Below, piece after piece: positions 16,826-26,045 of a DNA stretch of 64,000 nucleotides. The translations under genes and the position numbers were made by a program. This DNA comes from Amnibacterium flavum (GTDB lineage: Bacteria; Actinomycetota; Actinomycetes; Actinomycetales; Microbacteriaceae): positions 744,001-808,000 of the forward strand of contig NZ_QEOP01000001.1 in assembly GCF_003097495.1 (NCBI RefSeq). Direction: 5' to 3'. Each line of letters begins with the position of its first letter. The stretch's first letter is position 1. Below the pieces are notes generated by a model. It ran no database searches. It was given only the letters and a program-made list of their open reading frames with translations, and had not been told where the DNA came from.

Positions 16826-17418
16826 GACGTTCAGCCTCCGCCCGCATCGTCGCCGTCGCGGCCGCCCTCCTCCTTCTCGCGGGATGCTCCAGCGATCCGC
16901 TCGCCGACCAGTACCGCGAGGGGAGCGGCAAGGACTACATCGCGGGCGATGGCACCGTCGAGACGTACTCCGGGGCCTCGCGCGGCGAGCCCGTGTCCTT
17001 CGGCGGCGAGACCGACGACGGCTCGGAGTTCAGTTCCGACGACGCGCTCGGCGAGGTGGTCGTCGTGAACTTCTGGTACGCCCAGTGCCCGCCCTGCCGT
17101 GCCGAGGCGGCCGACCTCCAGTCGCTCAGCGACGAGTTCGAGCCCGACGGCGTCCAGTTCGTCGGGGTCAACACCCGCGATGAGGCCGGCACGGCGCAGG
17201 CCTTCGCGAAGCAGTTCGGGGTGACCTACCCGTCGGTCCTCGACTACAAGGAGGCCGGGGTGCAGCTCGCGTTCAGCAGCAGCATTCCGCCGAACGCCGT
17301 GCCGACGACCCTCGTCCTCGACCGTCAGGGCCGTGTCGCCGCCCGCATCCTCGGCCAGGTGACCGAGCCGACGACCCTCGAGACGATCATCCGCGAGACC
17401 GCCGCCGAGACCGACTGA
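16822..17418 (+). CDS. ResA/TlpA-like thioredoxin lipoprotein for cytochrome c maturation
   Basis: A 198-residue protein. The signal peptide ends in the lipobox LLAGC with lipidated Cys at about residue 22, so it is held at the outer face of the membrane. The thioredoxin domain has the active site WYAQCPPCRAE, Cys89 and Cys92, followed by the cis-Pro stretch AVPTTLVLDRQG. In system II it passes electrons from CcdA to the Cys pair of apocytochrome c so heme can be attached. It overlaps the phosphatase gene upstream and CcdA downstream, showing tight operon coupling. Confidence 0.95.
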   Translation: MRRSASARIVAVAAALLLLAGCSSDPLADQYREGSGKDYIAGDGTVETYSGASRGEPVSFGGETDDGSEFSSDDALGEVVVVNFWYAQCPPCRAEAADLQSLSDEFEPDGVQFVGVNTRDEAGTAQAFAKQFGVTYPSVLDYKEAGVQLAFSSSIPPNAVPTTLVLDRQGRVAARILGQVTEPTTLETIIRETAAETD

Positions 17419-18170
17419 TGGGCGGCATCAACGACATCGTCAGCGGCCCGCTCCTCCTCGGCCTCCCCGTCGCACTCCTCGCGGGCCTCGTCTCGTTCGC
17501 GTCGCCCTGCGTCCTGCCCCTCGTCCCCGGCTACCTCGCCTACGTGAGCGGTTTCACCGACGGCGTCGCACCCGCCGATCGCCAGGCGCGCGATCGTCGC
17601 CGGGTCGTCATCGGCGCCGCCCTCTTCGTTCTGGGCTTCGCCGTCGTCTTCGTCATCTTCGGCATCGCCTTCGGGGCCGCGGGATTCTGGTTGGTCCGCT
17701 GGCGCGACCTGATCACCCGGGTCGCCGGCATCGTGGTCATCATCATGGGCATCGTCTTCGCGGGGCGGCTCGGCGTCTTCCAGCGGACGATCAAACCCGG
17801 ATGGCGTCCGCTCACCGGCCTGATCGGCGCTCCCGTCCTGGGTGCGGTCTTCGCCGTGGGATGGACCCCGTGCATCGGCCCGACCCTCGCGACCATCCTC
17901 AGCCTCAGCTTCGGCGGCGGATCGCCGGTCCAGGGCGCCGCGCTCGGCCTCGCCTACGCCGTCGGGTTGGGCCTGCCGTTCGTCGTCGTCGCCCTCGGGC
18001 TGGCCTGGGCCGCCGGCGCCGTCGGCTGGCTCCGCCGCCACATGCGCGTCATCAATCTCATCGGGGGACTCCTGCTCATCGTCATCGGCGTTCTGATGGT
18101 CGCCGGCGTCTGGAACGCCTGGATGCTGCAGCTCGGGGCGGTGATGGGCTCCTATGTCACGGCGCTCTGA
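17418..18170 (+). CDS. ccdA: Thiol-disulfide interchange membrane protein CcdA
   Basis: A 250-residue protein with six hydrophobic helices. The two redox Cys are placed as in CcdA: SFASPCVLPLVPGYL (Cys about 31) in helix 1 and GWTPCIGPTL (Cys about 152) in helix 4. It carries electrons from cytosolic thioredoxin across the membrane to the ResA-like lipoprotein encoded immediately before. Start and stop codons overlap the neighbouring genes on both sides; the overlap with resB is 17 bases. Confidence 0.95.
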   Translation: MGGINDIVSGPLLLGLPVALLAGLVSFASPCVLPLVPGYLAYVSGFTDGVAPADRQARDRRRVVIGAALFVLGFAVVFVIFGIAFGAAGFWLVRWRDLITRVAGIVVIIMGIVFAGRLGVFQRTIKPGWRPLTGLIGAPVLGAVFAVGWTPCIGPTLATILSLSFGGGSPVQGAALGLAYAVGLGLPFVVVALGLAWAAGAVGWLRRHMRVINLIGGLLLIVIGVLMVAGVWNAWMLQLGAVMGSYVTAL

Positions 18171-19875
18171 CCGGGGGGACGCGACGGACGCCTCCGCCGA
18201 TCCGCTGCGGCCCGCCGACGCCCTGCCGTCAGGGGCCGATCGCGGGGTCGCGGACTCCGACCTGCGACCAAGCGACCACATCGAGGGCGCCGACGCCGCC
18301 ATCGGCGGTCCGAAGCTCGGCTTCGTCGGATCGCTGCGCTTCGCCTGGCGGCAGCTGACGAGCATGCGGACCGCGCTGTTCCTCCTCCTCCTGCTCGCGA
18401 TCGCCGCGGTGCCCGGTTCTCTCGTCCCGCAGCGGTCCTCCGACCCGAACGGCGTCAGTCAGTACGCGCAGAGCAACCCCGACCTCTTCCCGATCATCGA
18501 CTGGTTCCAGGGCTTCGATGTCTACACGTCGGTGTGGTTCTCGGCGATCTACCTCCTCCTCTTCGTCTCGCTCATCGGCTGCGTCCTGCCCCGCGCGAAC
18601 CATCACTGGAAGGCGATGCGCGCCAAGCCGCCGCGCACCCCCGGGCGGCTGGAGCGCCTCGAGCACTTCGAGAGCCGCGACACCGACGGCGTCGACGTCG
18701 AGGCGACTCTCGCGAGTGCGCAGCGGCTCCTCCGATCGCGGCGCTACCGCACGGCCCGCTACGGCGACTCGATCTCCGCTGAGCGCGGCTATCTGCGCGA
18801 GACCGGCAACCTCGTCTTCCACATCTCGCTCGTCGGGATCCTCGCCGCCGTCGCCGTCGGCGGAAGCCTCGGCTACAGCGGCAACAAGGTCGTCGTCGAG
18901 GGCGAGCCGTTCGTCAACTACATCGGCGGATACGACTCCTTCAACCGTGGTCGGCTCGTGGGCGACGACTCGCTCGTGCCCTACCGGATCGGCCTCGACG
19001 AGCTCGACGTCACCTACGAGACGGAGAACCAGAACGCCGTCGGCGCGCCCCTCGACTACACCGCCGCGGTCACCGTGACCGAACCCGACGGGTCGAGTCG
19101 CGACGCGACGATCAAGGTCAACGAGCCGCTGCGCGAGGACGGAACGGACGTCTACCTGCTCGGCAACGGGTACGCCCCTCGCGTCACGGTGCGGGACCCG
19201 GACGGGAACACCGTCTTCTCGGGATCCGTGCCGTTCCTGCCGCAGGACTCCTTCCTCACCTCCCTCGGCATCATCAAGGTGCCCGACGGCCTCGCCGAAC
19301 AGATCGGGATGATCGGGTTCTTCTACCCGACGCCGCGGCAGCTCGACAGCGGGGCGTTCGCGTCGTCGTTCCCCGATCTGAACGACCCGCTCCTCACCTT
19401 CAGCGTCTACACCGGGGACCTCGGTCTCGACGAGGGGGTACCGAAGTCGGTCTACGAGCTGAACACCGAGGGTCTCGACGAGGTCGCCGGACCGAACGCG
19501 GACGTCGCCGGACTCCAGCTCCGCGAGGGGGACACGGTCGACCTGCCGAACGGGCTCGGAACCGTCAGCTTCGACGGCGTGAGCCGATTCGGTTCGCTCG
19601 AGATCCACCACGATCCGGCCCGCACCTGGGTCCTGGTCTTCGCCATCCTCGTGCTCGCCGGTCTGCTGACCTCGCTCTTCATCCCGCGGCGACGACTCTG
19701 GGTCAAGGTCGTGCGCCGGGGCGACGGCTCGCTCGAACTGCAGTACGCCGGTCTCGCCAGAAGCGACGATCCACGACTCGGCGAGGCGGTGACCGACCTG
19801 GCCGACGCGCATGCCGGTCCCCGCGCGGATCCGGGTGCGGACGCCGGTCAGCACGGCTCGCGCGGCACGACGTAG
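18154..19875 (+). CDS. resB: Cytochrome c biogenesis protein ResB
   Basis: A 573-residue protein with a hydrophilic N-terminal 70 residues, then four membrane helices and a large extracytoplasmic domain between helices 3 and 4. The first helix region reads TALFLLLLLAIAAVPGSLVPQ, typical of ResB/Ccs1, and the domain before the last helix ends GSLEIHHDPARTWVLVFAI. It forms the heme-handling and ligation complex with CcsA, encoded 9 bases downstream. The start at 18154 lies within ccdA, so translation is probably coupled. Confidence 0.95.
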   Translation: MSRRSDRGDATDASADPLRPADALPSGADRGVADSDLRPSDHIEGADAAIGGPKLGFVGSLRFAWRQLTSMRTALFLLLLLAIAAVPGSLVPQRSSDPNGVSQYAQSNPDLFPIIDWFQGFDVYTSVWFSAIYLLLFVSLIGCVLPRANHHWKAMRAKPPRTPGRLERLEHFESRDTDGVDVEATLASAQRLLRSRRYRTARYGDSISAERGYLRETGNLVFHISLVGILAAVAVGGSLGYSGNKVVVEGEPFVNYIGGYDSFNRGRLVGDDSLVPYRIGLDELDVTYETENQNAVGAPLDYTAAVTVTEPDGSSRDATIKVNEPLREDGTDVYLLGNGYAPRVTVRDPDGNTVFSGSVPFLPQDSFLTSLGIIKVPDGLAEQIGMIGFFYPTPRQLDSGAFASSFPDLNDPLLTFSVYTGDLGLDEGVPKSVYELNTEGLDEVAGPNADVAGLQLREGDTVDLPNGLGTVSFDGVSRFGSLEIHHDPARTWVLVFAILVLAGLLTSLFIPRRRLWVKVVRRGDGSLELQYAGLARSDDPRLGEAVTDLADAHAGPRADPGADAGQHGSRGTT

Positions 19876-19884
19876 GCTTACCGC

Positions 19885-20871
19885 GTGACGCAGGCCCTCG
19901 ACCAACTCTCGGCAGTCCTTCTCTTCTCGGCGATGGGCGTCTACGCCCTCGCCTTCATCGCGTTCACTCTCGACCTCGCCCGTCGTTCCGCACGGGTCGG
20001 CGACACAGTGGTGTCCGGGGCCGAGCGCGTCGCCGCGGCCCGCTCGGGCGCCGCGAACGGCTACGTCACGACCAAAGAGCGCTCGACCGCGACGATCGGC
20101 CGCAGCGACGGCGCCACCCGCGAATCGGTGAGCCTGCGCATCGGCGTGGTCCTCGCGATCATCGGCTGGGTACTGCACCTCGTCGCCACCGTCCTCCGCG
20201 GTGTCGCCGGCGGCCGCGTGCCGTGGGCCAACATGTACGAGTTCTCGATGACCGGCACCCTGATCATCATGGGCGTCTTCCTCGTCGCTCTCGTCCGCCG
20301 CGACCTCCGCTTCCTCGGTGCCATCGTGACCGGGCTCGTCCTCATCATGCTCGGCATCACCACCGTCGGCTTCCGCGTCGACGTGGTGCCGCTGCCGCCC
20401 GCTCTCCAGTCCTACTGGCTCGTCATCCACGTGATGGTCGCGATCCTCGGAACCGCGTTCTTCACCCTCGGTGCCGCGATCTCGGTCGTGCAGCTGCTGC
20501 AGACCCGACGTGAGGCGGGAGCCGCTCCGGTGAAGTTCCGGCTCCCCGGTGCCATCCCCGGTCCCGTTGCGCTGGAGAACACCGCGTACCGCGTGATCGT
20601 CGTCGGCTTCGTCTTCTGGACGTTCACCCTCATCGCCGGTGCCATCTGGGCCGAGCACGCCTGGGGCCGCTACTGGGGCTGGGACACCAAAGAGGTCTGG
20701 ACCTTCATCATCTGGGTCATCTTCGCCGGCTACATCCACGCTCGGGCGACCAAGGGCTGGCGGGGGTCGCGGTCCGCGTGGCTCGCGATCATCGGATTCG
20801 CGGCCGTGATGTTCAACTTCGGCGTCGTCAACGTCTTCTTCAAGGGTCTGCACGCGTACTCGGGCCTGTGA
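19885..20871 (+). CDS. ccsA: Cytochrome c synthetase subunit CcsA/ResC
   Basis: A 328-residue protein from GTG with about eight membrane helices. The heme-binding WWD motif is present as WGRYWGWDTKE at about residues 260-270. Conserved His residues lie in helices before and after it (about 98, 182 and 285). With ResB it moves heme outward and attaches it to apocytochrome c. The variable loop near residues 40-82 is unusually hydrophilic. It is the last gene of the cytochrome maturation operon. Confidence 0.95.
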   Translation: MTQALDQLSAVLLFSAMGVYALAFIAFTLDLARRSARVGDTVVSGAERVAAARSGAANGYVTTKERSTATIGRSDGATRESVSLRIGVVLAIIGWVLHLVATVLRGVAGGRVPWANMYEFSMTGTLIIMGVFLVALVRRDLRFLGAIVTGLVLIMLGITTVGFRVDVVPLPPALQSYWLVIHVMVAILGTAFFTLGAAISVVQLLQTRREAGAAPVKFRLPGAIPGPVALENTAYRVIVVGFVFWTFTLIAGAIWAEHAWGRYWGWDTKEVWTFIIWVIFAGYIHARATKGWRGSRSAWLAIIGFAAVMFNFGVVNVFFKGLHAYSGL

Positions 20872-20911
20872 TCCGCGGACTCCGAGACCCTGGAGCCAGG
20901 CCTCGGTGGAA

Positions 20912-21805
20912 TCAGAGGGTGTAGTACCCCGCCTCGAGGTCCTCGAGCAGGGTCGGATGCGTCGGCGTCCAGCCCAGCAGCTCCCGTGTCGCCGCATTCG
21001 ACGCGGGTAGGTCGGATCCGAAGAACCGGCCGAGCCAGCCGAAGTGCTCATCGGCCTGCTCCGGCGGAACGCTCACGGCGGGGATTCCCAGCTGACGGCC
21101 GATGGCCTCGGCGATCTCCCGCGTCGGAACACCCTCCTCCGCGGTCACATGCAGCACCGAGCCCGCCGGCGCGTTCTCGAAGCCGAGGCGTACCGCGCGG
21201 GCCGCGTCCAGTCGGTGGACGGCGGGCCAGCGCCCCGAGCCGTCACCGACGTATCCCGAGACGCCCCTCGAACGCGCGATACCTACCAGCTCGGCCACGA
21301 AGCCGTGGTCTCCCTCTCCGTGCACGGTCGGTGCGAACCGCGAGCTGATGGAGCGGACGCCCCGATCGGCGAAGGAGAGCGCAAGACCCTCGCTGCCGCC
21401 GCGCGGGCTGTCCGGACCCGATGCCTCGGGACGGTCGGTCTCGATCGCCGGCCGCCTGACGGCGAATCCCGCGAGCCCTGCGGCGATCAGCAGCGGACGA
21501 TCCGACCCCCGCAAGACCTCGCCGAACGCATCGACGACCGCCCTCTCCGTGCGCCCCGCCCCGGCGTAGTCGGAGAAGTCGTGGTTGAAGCCGAGGTGCA
21601 CCACGCCGTCGGATTCCTCCGCGCCCGCCCGCAGACCATCGAGGTCGTCGAGACTCCCGCGCCGCACGGACGCGCCGAGCGTGTCGATGATCGAGGCCGC
21701 CCTGTCGGATCGGGCGAGGCCGGTGACCGAATGTCCCCGGCCGATGAGTTCTGCGACGACGGCGGAGCCGATCCAACCTGATGCGCCGGTGACGAATACC
21801 TGCAT
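20912..21805 (-). CDS. NAD-dependent epimerase/oxidoreductase (extended SDR)
   Basis: A 297-residue protein opening with the Rossmann motif VTGASGWIGSAVV, about residues 4-16. The layout fits extended or atypical SDR proteins of the NAD-dependent epimerase family; the catalytic Tyr-Lys pair is not clear, as in many atypical members. It is divergent from a TetR gene, with two palindromes in between, so it is probably the TetR target. Substrate unknown. Confidence 0.88.
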   Translation of the reverse strand: MQVFVTGASGWIGSAVVAELIGRGHSVTGLARSDRAASIIDTLGASVRRGSLDDLDGLRAGAEESDGVVHLGFNHDFSDYAGAGRTERAVVDAFGEVLRGSDRPLLIAAGLAGFAVRRPAIETDRPEASGPDSPRGGSEGLALSFADRGVRSISSRFAPTVHGEGDHGFVAELVGIARSRGVSGYVGDGSGRWPAVHRLDAARAVRLGFENAPAGSVLHVTAEEGVPTREIAEAIGRQLGIPAVSVPPEQADEHFGWLGRFFGSDLPASNAATRELLGWTPTHPTLLEDLEAGYYTL

Positions 21806-21850
21806 TGCACTGCCTTCCGATTACCCGAACGAACGGGTCGCGATCGACGG

Positions 21851-21869
21851 CATGTCAGTCGCTGACATG
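21851..21869. promoter_or_regulatory. TetR operator, copy 1
   Basis: CATGTCAG and CTGACATG are perfect 8-base arms around TCG, located between the divergent SDR and TetR genes. Confidence 0.75.
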
Positions 21870-21884
21870 CAAGCTAGCACACTC

Positions 21885-21901
21885 ATGTCAGCGTCTGACA
21901 T
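21885..21901. promoter_or_regulatory. TetR operator, copy 2
   Basis: ATGTCAG and CTGACAT around CGT repeat the same palindrome as copy 1. The centres are 33 bases apart, about three helical turns, so dimers would bind on one face of the DNA. It ends 15 bases before the TetR start. Confidence 0.75.
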
Positions 21902-21916
21902 CACTACACTCGAGAC

Positions 21917-22483
21917 ATGAGCCGCTGGGAGCCCGATGCGCGCGGCCGTCTGACCCAGGCGGCCTTCACGCTGTACGCCGAACGCGGCTACGAGCAGACG
22001 ACGGTGACCGAGATCGCCGAAAGCGCGGGGGTCACCGAGCGCACGTTCTTCCGCTACTTCGCTGACAAGCGCGAGGTGCTCTTCAACGGCTCGGCCGAGC
22101 TGATCGACATGGCCGTCCGGGCCGTCGAGTCCGCGCCGGCGGGCAGCGCGCCGATCGACCTCGTCGGAGCTGCGGTCGAAGCCGCCGCGGCGCTGCTGCA
22201 GCTGAGACGCGAGCATGCGCGTGCCCGGCAGGCCCTCATCGACGCCAACCCGAGTCTTCAGGAGCGCGAACTGTTCAAGATGGCCACGCTCAGCGCTGCG
22301 GTGGCCGACGCCGTTGCAGCTCGCGGTGTCCCGCCGGTCGCCGCGACGCTGGCGGCGGGAGCCGGGACCTCGGTGTTCAGCGCCGCGTTCGCGCGCTGGA
22401 TCGCCGACGACGAGACCCGCGATTACCCCGCGGTCGTGCGGGACTCGATGCAGGAGCTCCGCCAGCTGATGGCCGCGAGCTGA
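21917..22483 (+). CDS. TetR family transcriptional regulator
   Basis: A 188-residue protein. The HTH spans about residues 30-57: TTVTEIAESAGVTERTFFRYFADKREVL, a textbook TetR recognition region. The C-terminal domain resembles AcrR/TetR_C proteins. It is divergently transcribed from the SDR oxidoreductase, and twin CATGTCAG palindromes lie in the shared control region, consistent with repression of both genes. The inducing ligand is unknown. Confidence 0.92.
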   Translation: MSRWEPDARGRLTQAAFTLYAERGYEQTTVTEIAESAGVTERTFFRYFADKREVLFNGSAELIDMAVRAVESAPAGSAPIDLVGAAVEAAAALLQLRREHARARQALIDANPSLQERELFKMATLSAAVADAVAARGVPPVAATLAAGAGTSVFSAAFARWIADDETRDYPAVVRDSMQELRQLMAAS

Positions 22484-22495
22484 CTCGCCCGACCG

Positions 22496-23473
22496 TCAGT
22501 CGAGTAATTCGAGGCAGCGCCGAAGGCGTGCGATCCACCAGTCGGTCCGTTCCGGATTCGCCGTCCAGGTGGCGAGCAGCTCGGGGTCGACCTCGACTCG
22601 ACGGACGTCGATGCCGCCGTCGTGAGGCAGCAGCGGTTCGCGGCTCACATCCGCCGCGAGGAGAGCACCGGTACCCAGCCCGCAGTCGTATGCCAGTTCT
22701 GGAATGGCAGCGGCCAGATGCGCTCCCATCGACAGTCCGACCGACGTGTCGAGGGCGCTCGAGACGACGGCGGGAAGGCCGATGCGCTCGATGAGCGACA
22801 GCGCATTCCGGATCCCCCCGAGCGGTGCGGCCTTCACGATCACGAGGTCGGCGGAGTCCAGCACCTCGACGGTGTCGAGATCGTCCGACTTGCGGAGCCC
22901 CTCGTCCGCCGCGACGGAGATGTCGAGGTAGGCGATCCGCCGACGCAGCTCGGTCAGCTCCTCGACGCTCTCGCACGGCTGCTCCAGATACTCGAGGTCG
23001 TACGGCGCGAAAGCGTGCACCGCGTGCTCGGCTTCGTCGAGGTTCCAGACCCCGTTGGCGTCGACGCGGATGCGACCCTCAGGGCCGAGCAGACGTCGAA
23101 CCTCGGCGACGCGGGCCACATCGTCGTCGATCGAGGTGCCCCCGGCCCCCACCTTGACCTTGGCGGTTCGGACACCAGGGAAGCCCGCGAGGATGCTCTC
23201 GACCAGCTCAGCCGGGATCGCCGGGATCGTCGCATTGACCCGGATGAAGTCCCGTCGGATCGGCGGAGTCTCCTGCCAGCCGAACTCGACCGCGGCGCGC
23301 AGCCACCGGGACGACTCCTCGTCGTCGTACTCGACGAAGGGCGAGAACTCCGTCCAGCCGAAGGGACCGCGGAACAGCATCGCCTCGCGCGAGACGAGCC
23401 CGCGGAACGGCACTCGCAAGGGGAGGTCGACGACATGGGCGTCTTCGAGCACATCATCGATGTCAGGAGTCAT
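22496..23473 (-). CDS. menC: o-Succinylbenzoate synthase
   Basis: The frame extends over 1.2 kb further upstream, but the ATG at 23473 gives 325 residues, normal for MenC. It dehydrates SHCHC to o-succinylbenzoate in menaquinone synthesis. The enolase-superfamily barrel shows the catalytic Lys in RTAKVKVG, the metal ligands in RVDANGVW, LEYLEQP and AADEG, and the second Lys in LVIVKAAPLGG. It is divergent from menB, 117 bases away; the two are the left edge of the menaquinone locus. Confidence 0.95.
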   Translation of the reverse strand: MTPDIDDVLEDAHVVDLPLRVPFRGLVSREAMLFRGPFGWTEFSPFVEYDDEESSRWLRAAVEFGWQETPPIRRDFIRVNATIPAIPAELVESILAGFPGVRTAKVKVGAGGTSIDDDVARVAEVRRLLGPEGRIRVDANGVWNLDEAEHAVHAFAPYDLEYLEQPCESVEELTELRRRIAYLDISVAADEGLRKSDDLDTVEVLDSADLVIVKAAPLGGIRNALSLIERIGLPAVVSSALDTSVGLSMGAHLAAAIPELAYDCGLGTGALLAADVSREPLLPHDGGIDVRRVEVDPELLATWTANPERTDWWIARLRRCLELLD

Positions 23474-23590
23474 GGGTCGATCATGGCCTGGTGGAGGTGA
23501 CGACGGGCCACGAATCGGCCCGTCGGCCTCTCGGGACCAGCCCCGCGGCCTCACGGCGTCCGCCGGAGCACGGAAGAATAGGCTGACCCC

Positions 23591-24472
23591 ATGGCCGTCT
23601 CTGAGCTCTTCGATCCCGCTGCCTGGCAGGAAAGCCCCGGATTCGCGGGCGAGGACATCACGTACCACCGCTCGCTCGACGGCACGATCGTGCGCATCGC
23701 GTTCAATCGGCCAGAGGTGCGCAACGCCTTCAGGCCGTCGACCGTCGATGAGCTCTACCGCGCTCTCGACGACGCACGGCAGGATCCGAAGGTCGGCGTC
23801 GTCCTGCTCACCGGCAACGGTCCGAGCCCGAAGGACGGAGGCTGGGCCTTCTGCAGCGGCGGCGACCAGCGCATCCGAGGGCGTGACGGCTACCAGTACG
23901 AGGGCGGCGGGGCCGCGACCGGGCGGCTGCACATCCTCGAGGTGCAGCGACTCATCCGCTTCATGCCCAAGATCGTGATCGCGGTCGTCCCCGGATGGGC
24001 CGCCGGCGGAGGGCACTCGCTCCACGTCGTGTGCGACCTGACGATCGCGAGCGCCGAGCATGCGAGGTTCAAGCAGACCGACGCCGACGTCGGATCGTTC
24101 GACGCGGGATACGGCAGCGCCTACTTCGCGCGTCAGGTCGGGCAGAAGTTCGCCCGCGAGGTCTTCTTCCTCGCCCGCGAGTACAGCGCCGAGCGCGCCC
24201 TCGAAACGGGAGCGATCAATGCCGTCGTCCCGCACGCCGAACTCGAGCGCGAAGCGATCGACTGGGCTCGCACCATCCTCAGCAAGTCGCCCACTGCGAT
24301 CCGGATGCTCAAGTTCGCCTTCAACGCGGTGGACGACGGACTCGTCGGTCAGCAGGTCTTCGCCGGCGAGGCCACCCGGCTGGCCTACGGCACGGACGAG
24401 GCAGTCGAGGGCCGGGATGCGTTCCTCGAGAAGCGCGACCCCGACTGGTCGCCCTACCCCTGGCACTTCTGA
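23591..24472 (+). CDS. menB: 1,4-Dihydroxy-2-naphthoyl-CoA synthase
   Basis: A 293-residue crotonase-fold enzyme that closes the second ring of the naphthoquinone from o-succinylbenzoyl-CoA. Family marks include FNRPEVRNAFRPSTVDEL, the oxyanion loop FCSGGDQRIRG and the MenB-specific QTDADVGSFDAGYGSAYFAR stretch. The C-terminus ends DWSPYPWHF, typical of MenB. The next gene, menE, begins seven bases after the stop. Confidence 0.97.
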   Translation: MAVSELFDPAAWQESPGFAGEDITYHRSLDGTIVRIAFNRPEVRNAFRPSTVDELYRALDDARQDPKVGVVLLTGNGPSPKDGGWAFCSGGDQRIRGRDGYQYEGGGAATGRLHILEVQRLIRFMPKIVIAVVPGWAAGGGHSLHVVCDLTIASAEHARFKQTDADVGSFDAGYGSAYFARQVGQKFAREVFFLAREYSAERALETGAINAVVPHAELEREAIDWARTILSKSPTAIRMLKFAFNAVDDGLVGQQVFAGEATRLAYGTDEAVEGRDAFLEKRDPDWSPYPWHF

Positions 24473-24479
24473 CCCGACG

Positions 24480-26036
24480 ATGAGACCGCTCGTCGCGATC
24501 CCGGCCGACCCCGTCCGGCTGCTTCCCGCGCTCCGGGCGGCGCTGTCGGGCGACGGTCCCGCGCTGCTCCCGGTCGCGCTCGGCGCCGCTTCGCCGGTGA
24601 TGCTCCCCTCAGAGGTGCCCAAGAGGGTCGCGGTCGTGGTCGAGACCTCCGGAAGCTCGGGCGCACCCAAGCGCGTCGCCCTGTCGGCCGACGCGCTGCT
24701 GGCGTCGGCGGGGATGACCGAGGGAGCCATCGGCGGACCCGGCCGATGGCTGCTCGCTCTGCCCGTGCACTACATCGCGGGGATACAGGTCCTCGTCCGC
24801 AGCATCGTCTCGGGTATCGATCCGGTGATGGTCGATCCCGGATCCGACCCCGCGGCCTTCGCGGAAGCGCTCGCCGGGTTCGGACGCGAGCGCCGGTACA
24901 CCTCGCTCGTCCCGACCCAGCTCGAGCGGCTCGTCGCAGCCGCCGAGGCCGATCCGTCGCTCGTCCGCACGTGGGGGTCGCTCGACACCGTCCTCGTCGG
25001 CGGTCAGCGCACGCCCGCCACCCTGTTCGCTCGAGCGCAGTCCGTCGGACTCCCGGTCGTGCGCACCTACGGCTCATCGGAGACCTCCGGGGGATGCATC
25101 TACGACGGCGTCCCGCTCGGTTCGACCGAGGTCAGGATCGAGGAGGGCGAGGTCTGGCTCTCGACACCGTCGCTCGCGGAGGGCTACCTCGGGGATGAGG
25201 CCCGGACAGCCGAGGCGTTCGTCGTCGCCGACGGCCGCCGCTGGTACCGCACCGCCGATGCCGGGACGATCGACGACGGGCGTCTCGTCGTCACCGGACG
25301 ACGCGACGACGTGGTGATCTCGGGCGGCGAGAAGATCTCGCTCGGTCTCGTCGAGCAGGTCGTCCGTGAACTGCGGGGCCACGAGGGCGCCGTGGTCGTC
25401 GGAGCCGCCGACGAGCGGTGGGGAGAGGTGCCGGTCGTCGTGACGACAGGGTCCGCCGATCTCGAATCGGTCAGGTCGAGTGTCGGAGAGCGTCTCGGTC
25501 GGGCCGCGGCACCCGCGCGCATCGTCACGGTGCCGGTGATGCCCCTGCTCTCGAGCGGGAAGCCGGATCGCGTGGCCGCCCGCCGCCTCGCGGCCCCGCA
25601 GGAGACGACCCGCTCGATCGTGCGGGTGGCCGCCGTGCTGGTGACCGATCCGGACGGCCGTACGCTCCTCGTCCGCAAACAGGGGAGCGGGGTCTTCATG
25701 CAGCCGGGTGGCAAGCCCGAGCCGGGCGAGGCGGCGGCCGCCGCTGCGGTGCGCGAGCTGGAGGAGGAGACGGGGATCGTCGTCGCGGAGAGCGATCTGG
25801 TCCCGCTCGGGGAGTTTCGGGCCGAGGCGGCCAATGAGCCGGGTCATGACGTCGTGGCCGACGCCTTCGCCATCGAGGTGCCGGCCGGTGCGATCGAACC
25901 CCGCGCCGAGATCGCCGACGCGGTGTGGGTGACGCGCGCCGACGCCGAGCTGCTTCCGCTCGCTCCCCTGACCGCCGTGCACCTGCTGCCGATCCTGACC
26001 GACCGGCATCCCGGATCCGCGGCGCGCGACGAATAG
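24480..26036 (+). CDS. menE: o-Succinylbenzoate-CoA ligase fused to a Nudix hydrolase domain
   Basis: A 518-residue protein from ATG at 24480. Residues 1-372 are a short acyl-CoA/AMP ligase like MenE: the P-loop ETSGSSGAPKR (about 55-65), TYGSSETSGG (about 197-206), the adenylate Asp in YRTADAG and the catalytic Lys at about 361 in LSSGKPDR. Residues 376-518 form a Nudix domain whose box fits exactly: Gly411, Glu417, Arg425-Glu426, Glu429-Glu430, Gly432. The frame is continuous with no frameshift and no good internal start. MenE makes o-succinylbenzoyl-CoA; the Nudix substrate is unknown. It sits between menB and menA. Confidence 0.9.
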   Translation: MRPLVAIPADPVRLLPALRAALSGDGPALLPVALGAASPVMLPSEVPKRVAVVVETSGSSGAPKRVALSADALLASAGMTEGAIGGPGRWLLALPVHYIAGIQVLVRSIVSGIDPVMVDPGSDPAAFAEALAGFGRERRYTSLVPTQLERLVAAAEADPSLVRTWGSLDTVLVGGQRTPATLFARAQSVGLPVVRTYGSSETSGGCIYDGVPLGSTEVRIEEGEVWLSTPSLAEGYLGDEARTAEAFVVADGRRWYRTADAGTIDDGRLVVTGRRDDVVISGGEKISLGLVEQVVRELRGHEGAVVVGAADERWGEVPVVVTTGSADLESVRSSVGERLGRAAAPARIVTVPVMPLLSSGKPDRVAARRLAAPQETTRSIVRVAAVLVTDPDGRTLLVRKQGSGVFMQPGGKPEPGEAAAAAAVRELEEETGIVVAESDLVPLGEFRAEAANEPGHDVVADAFAIEVPAGAIEPRAEIADAVWVTRADAELLPLAPLTAVHLLPILTDRHPGSAARDE

Positions 26037-26045
26037 GATTCTGCG

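Noticed and set aside
18229-21051. 940-codon open frame on the minus strand
   Set aside because: It covers resB and ccsA on the opposite strand, both clearly real, and its translation has no recognisable domain.
23474-24730. Upstream extension of the menC frame
   Set aside because: It is antisense to menB and menE; MenC has normal length from the ATG at 23473.
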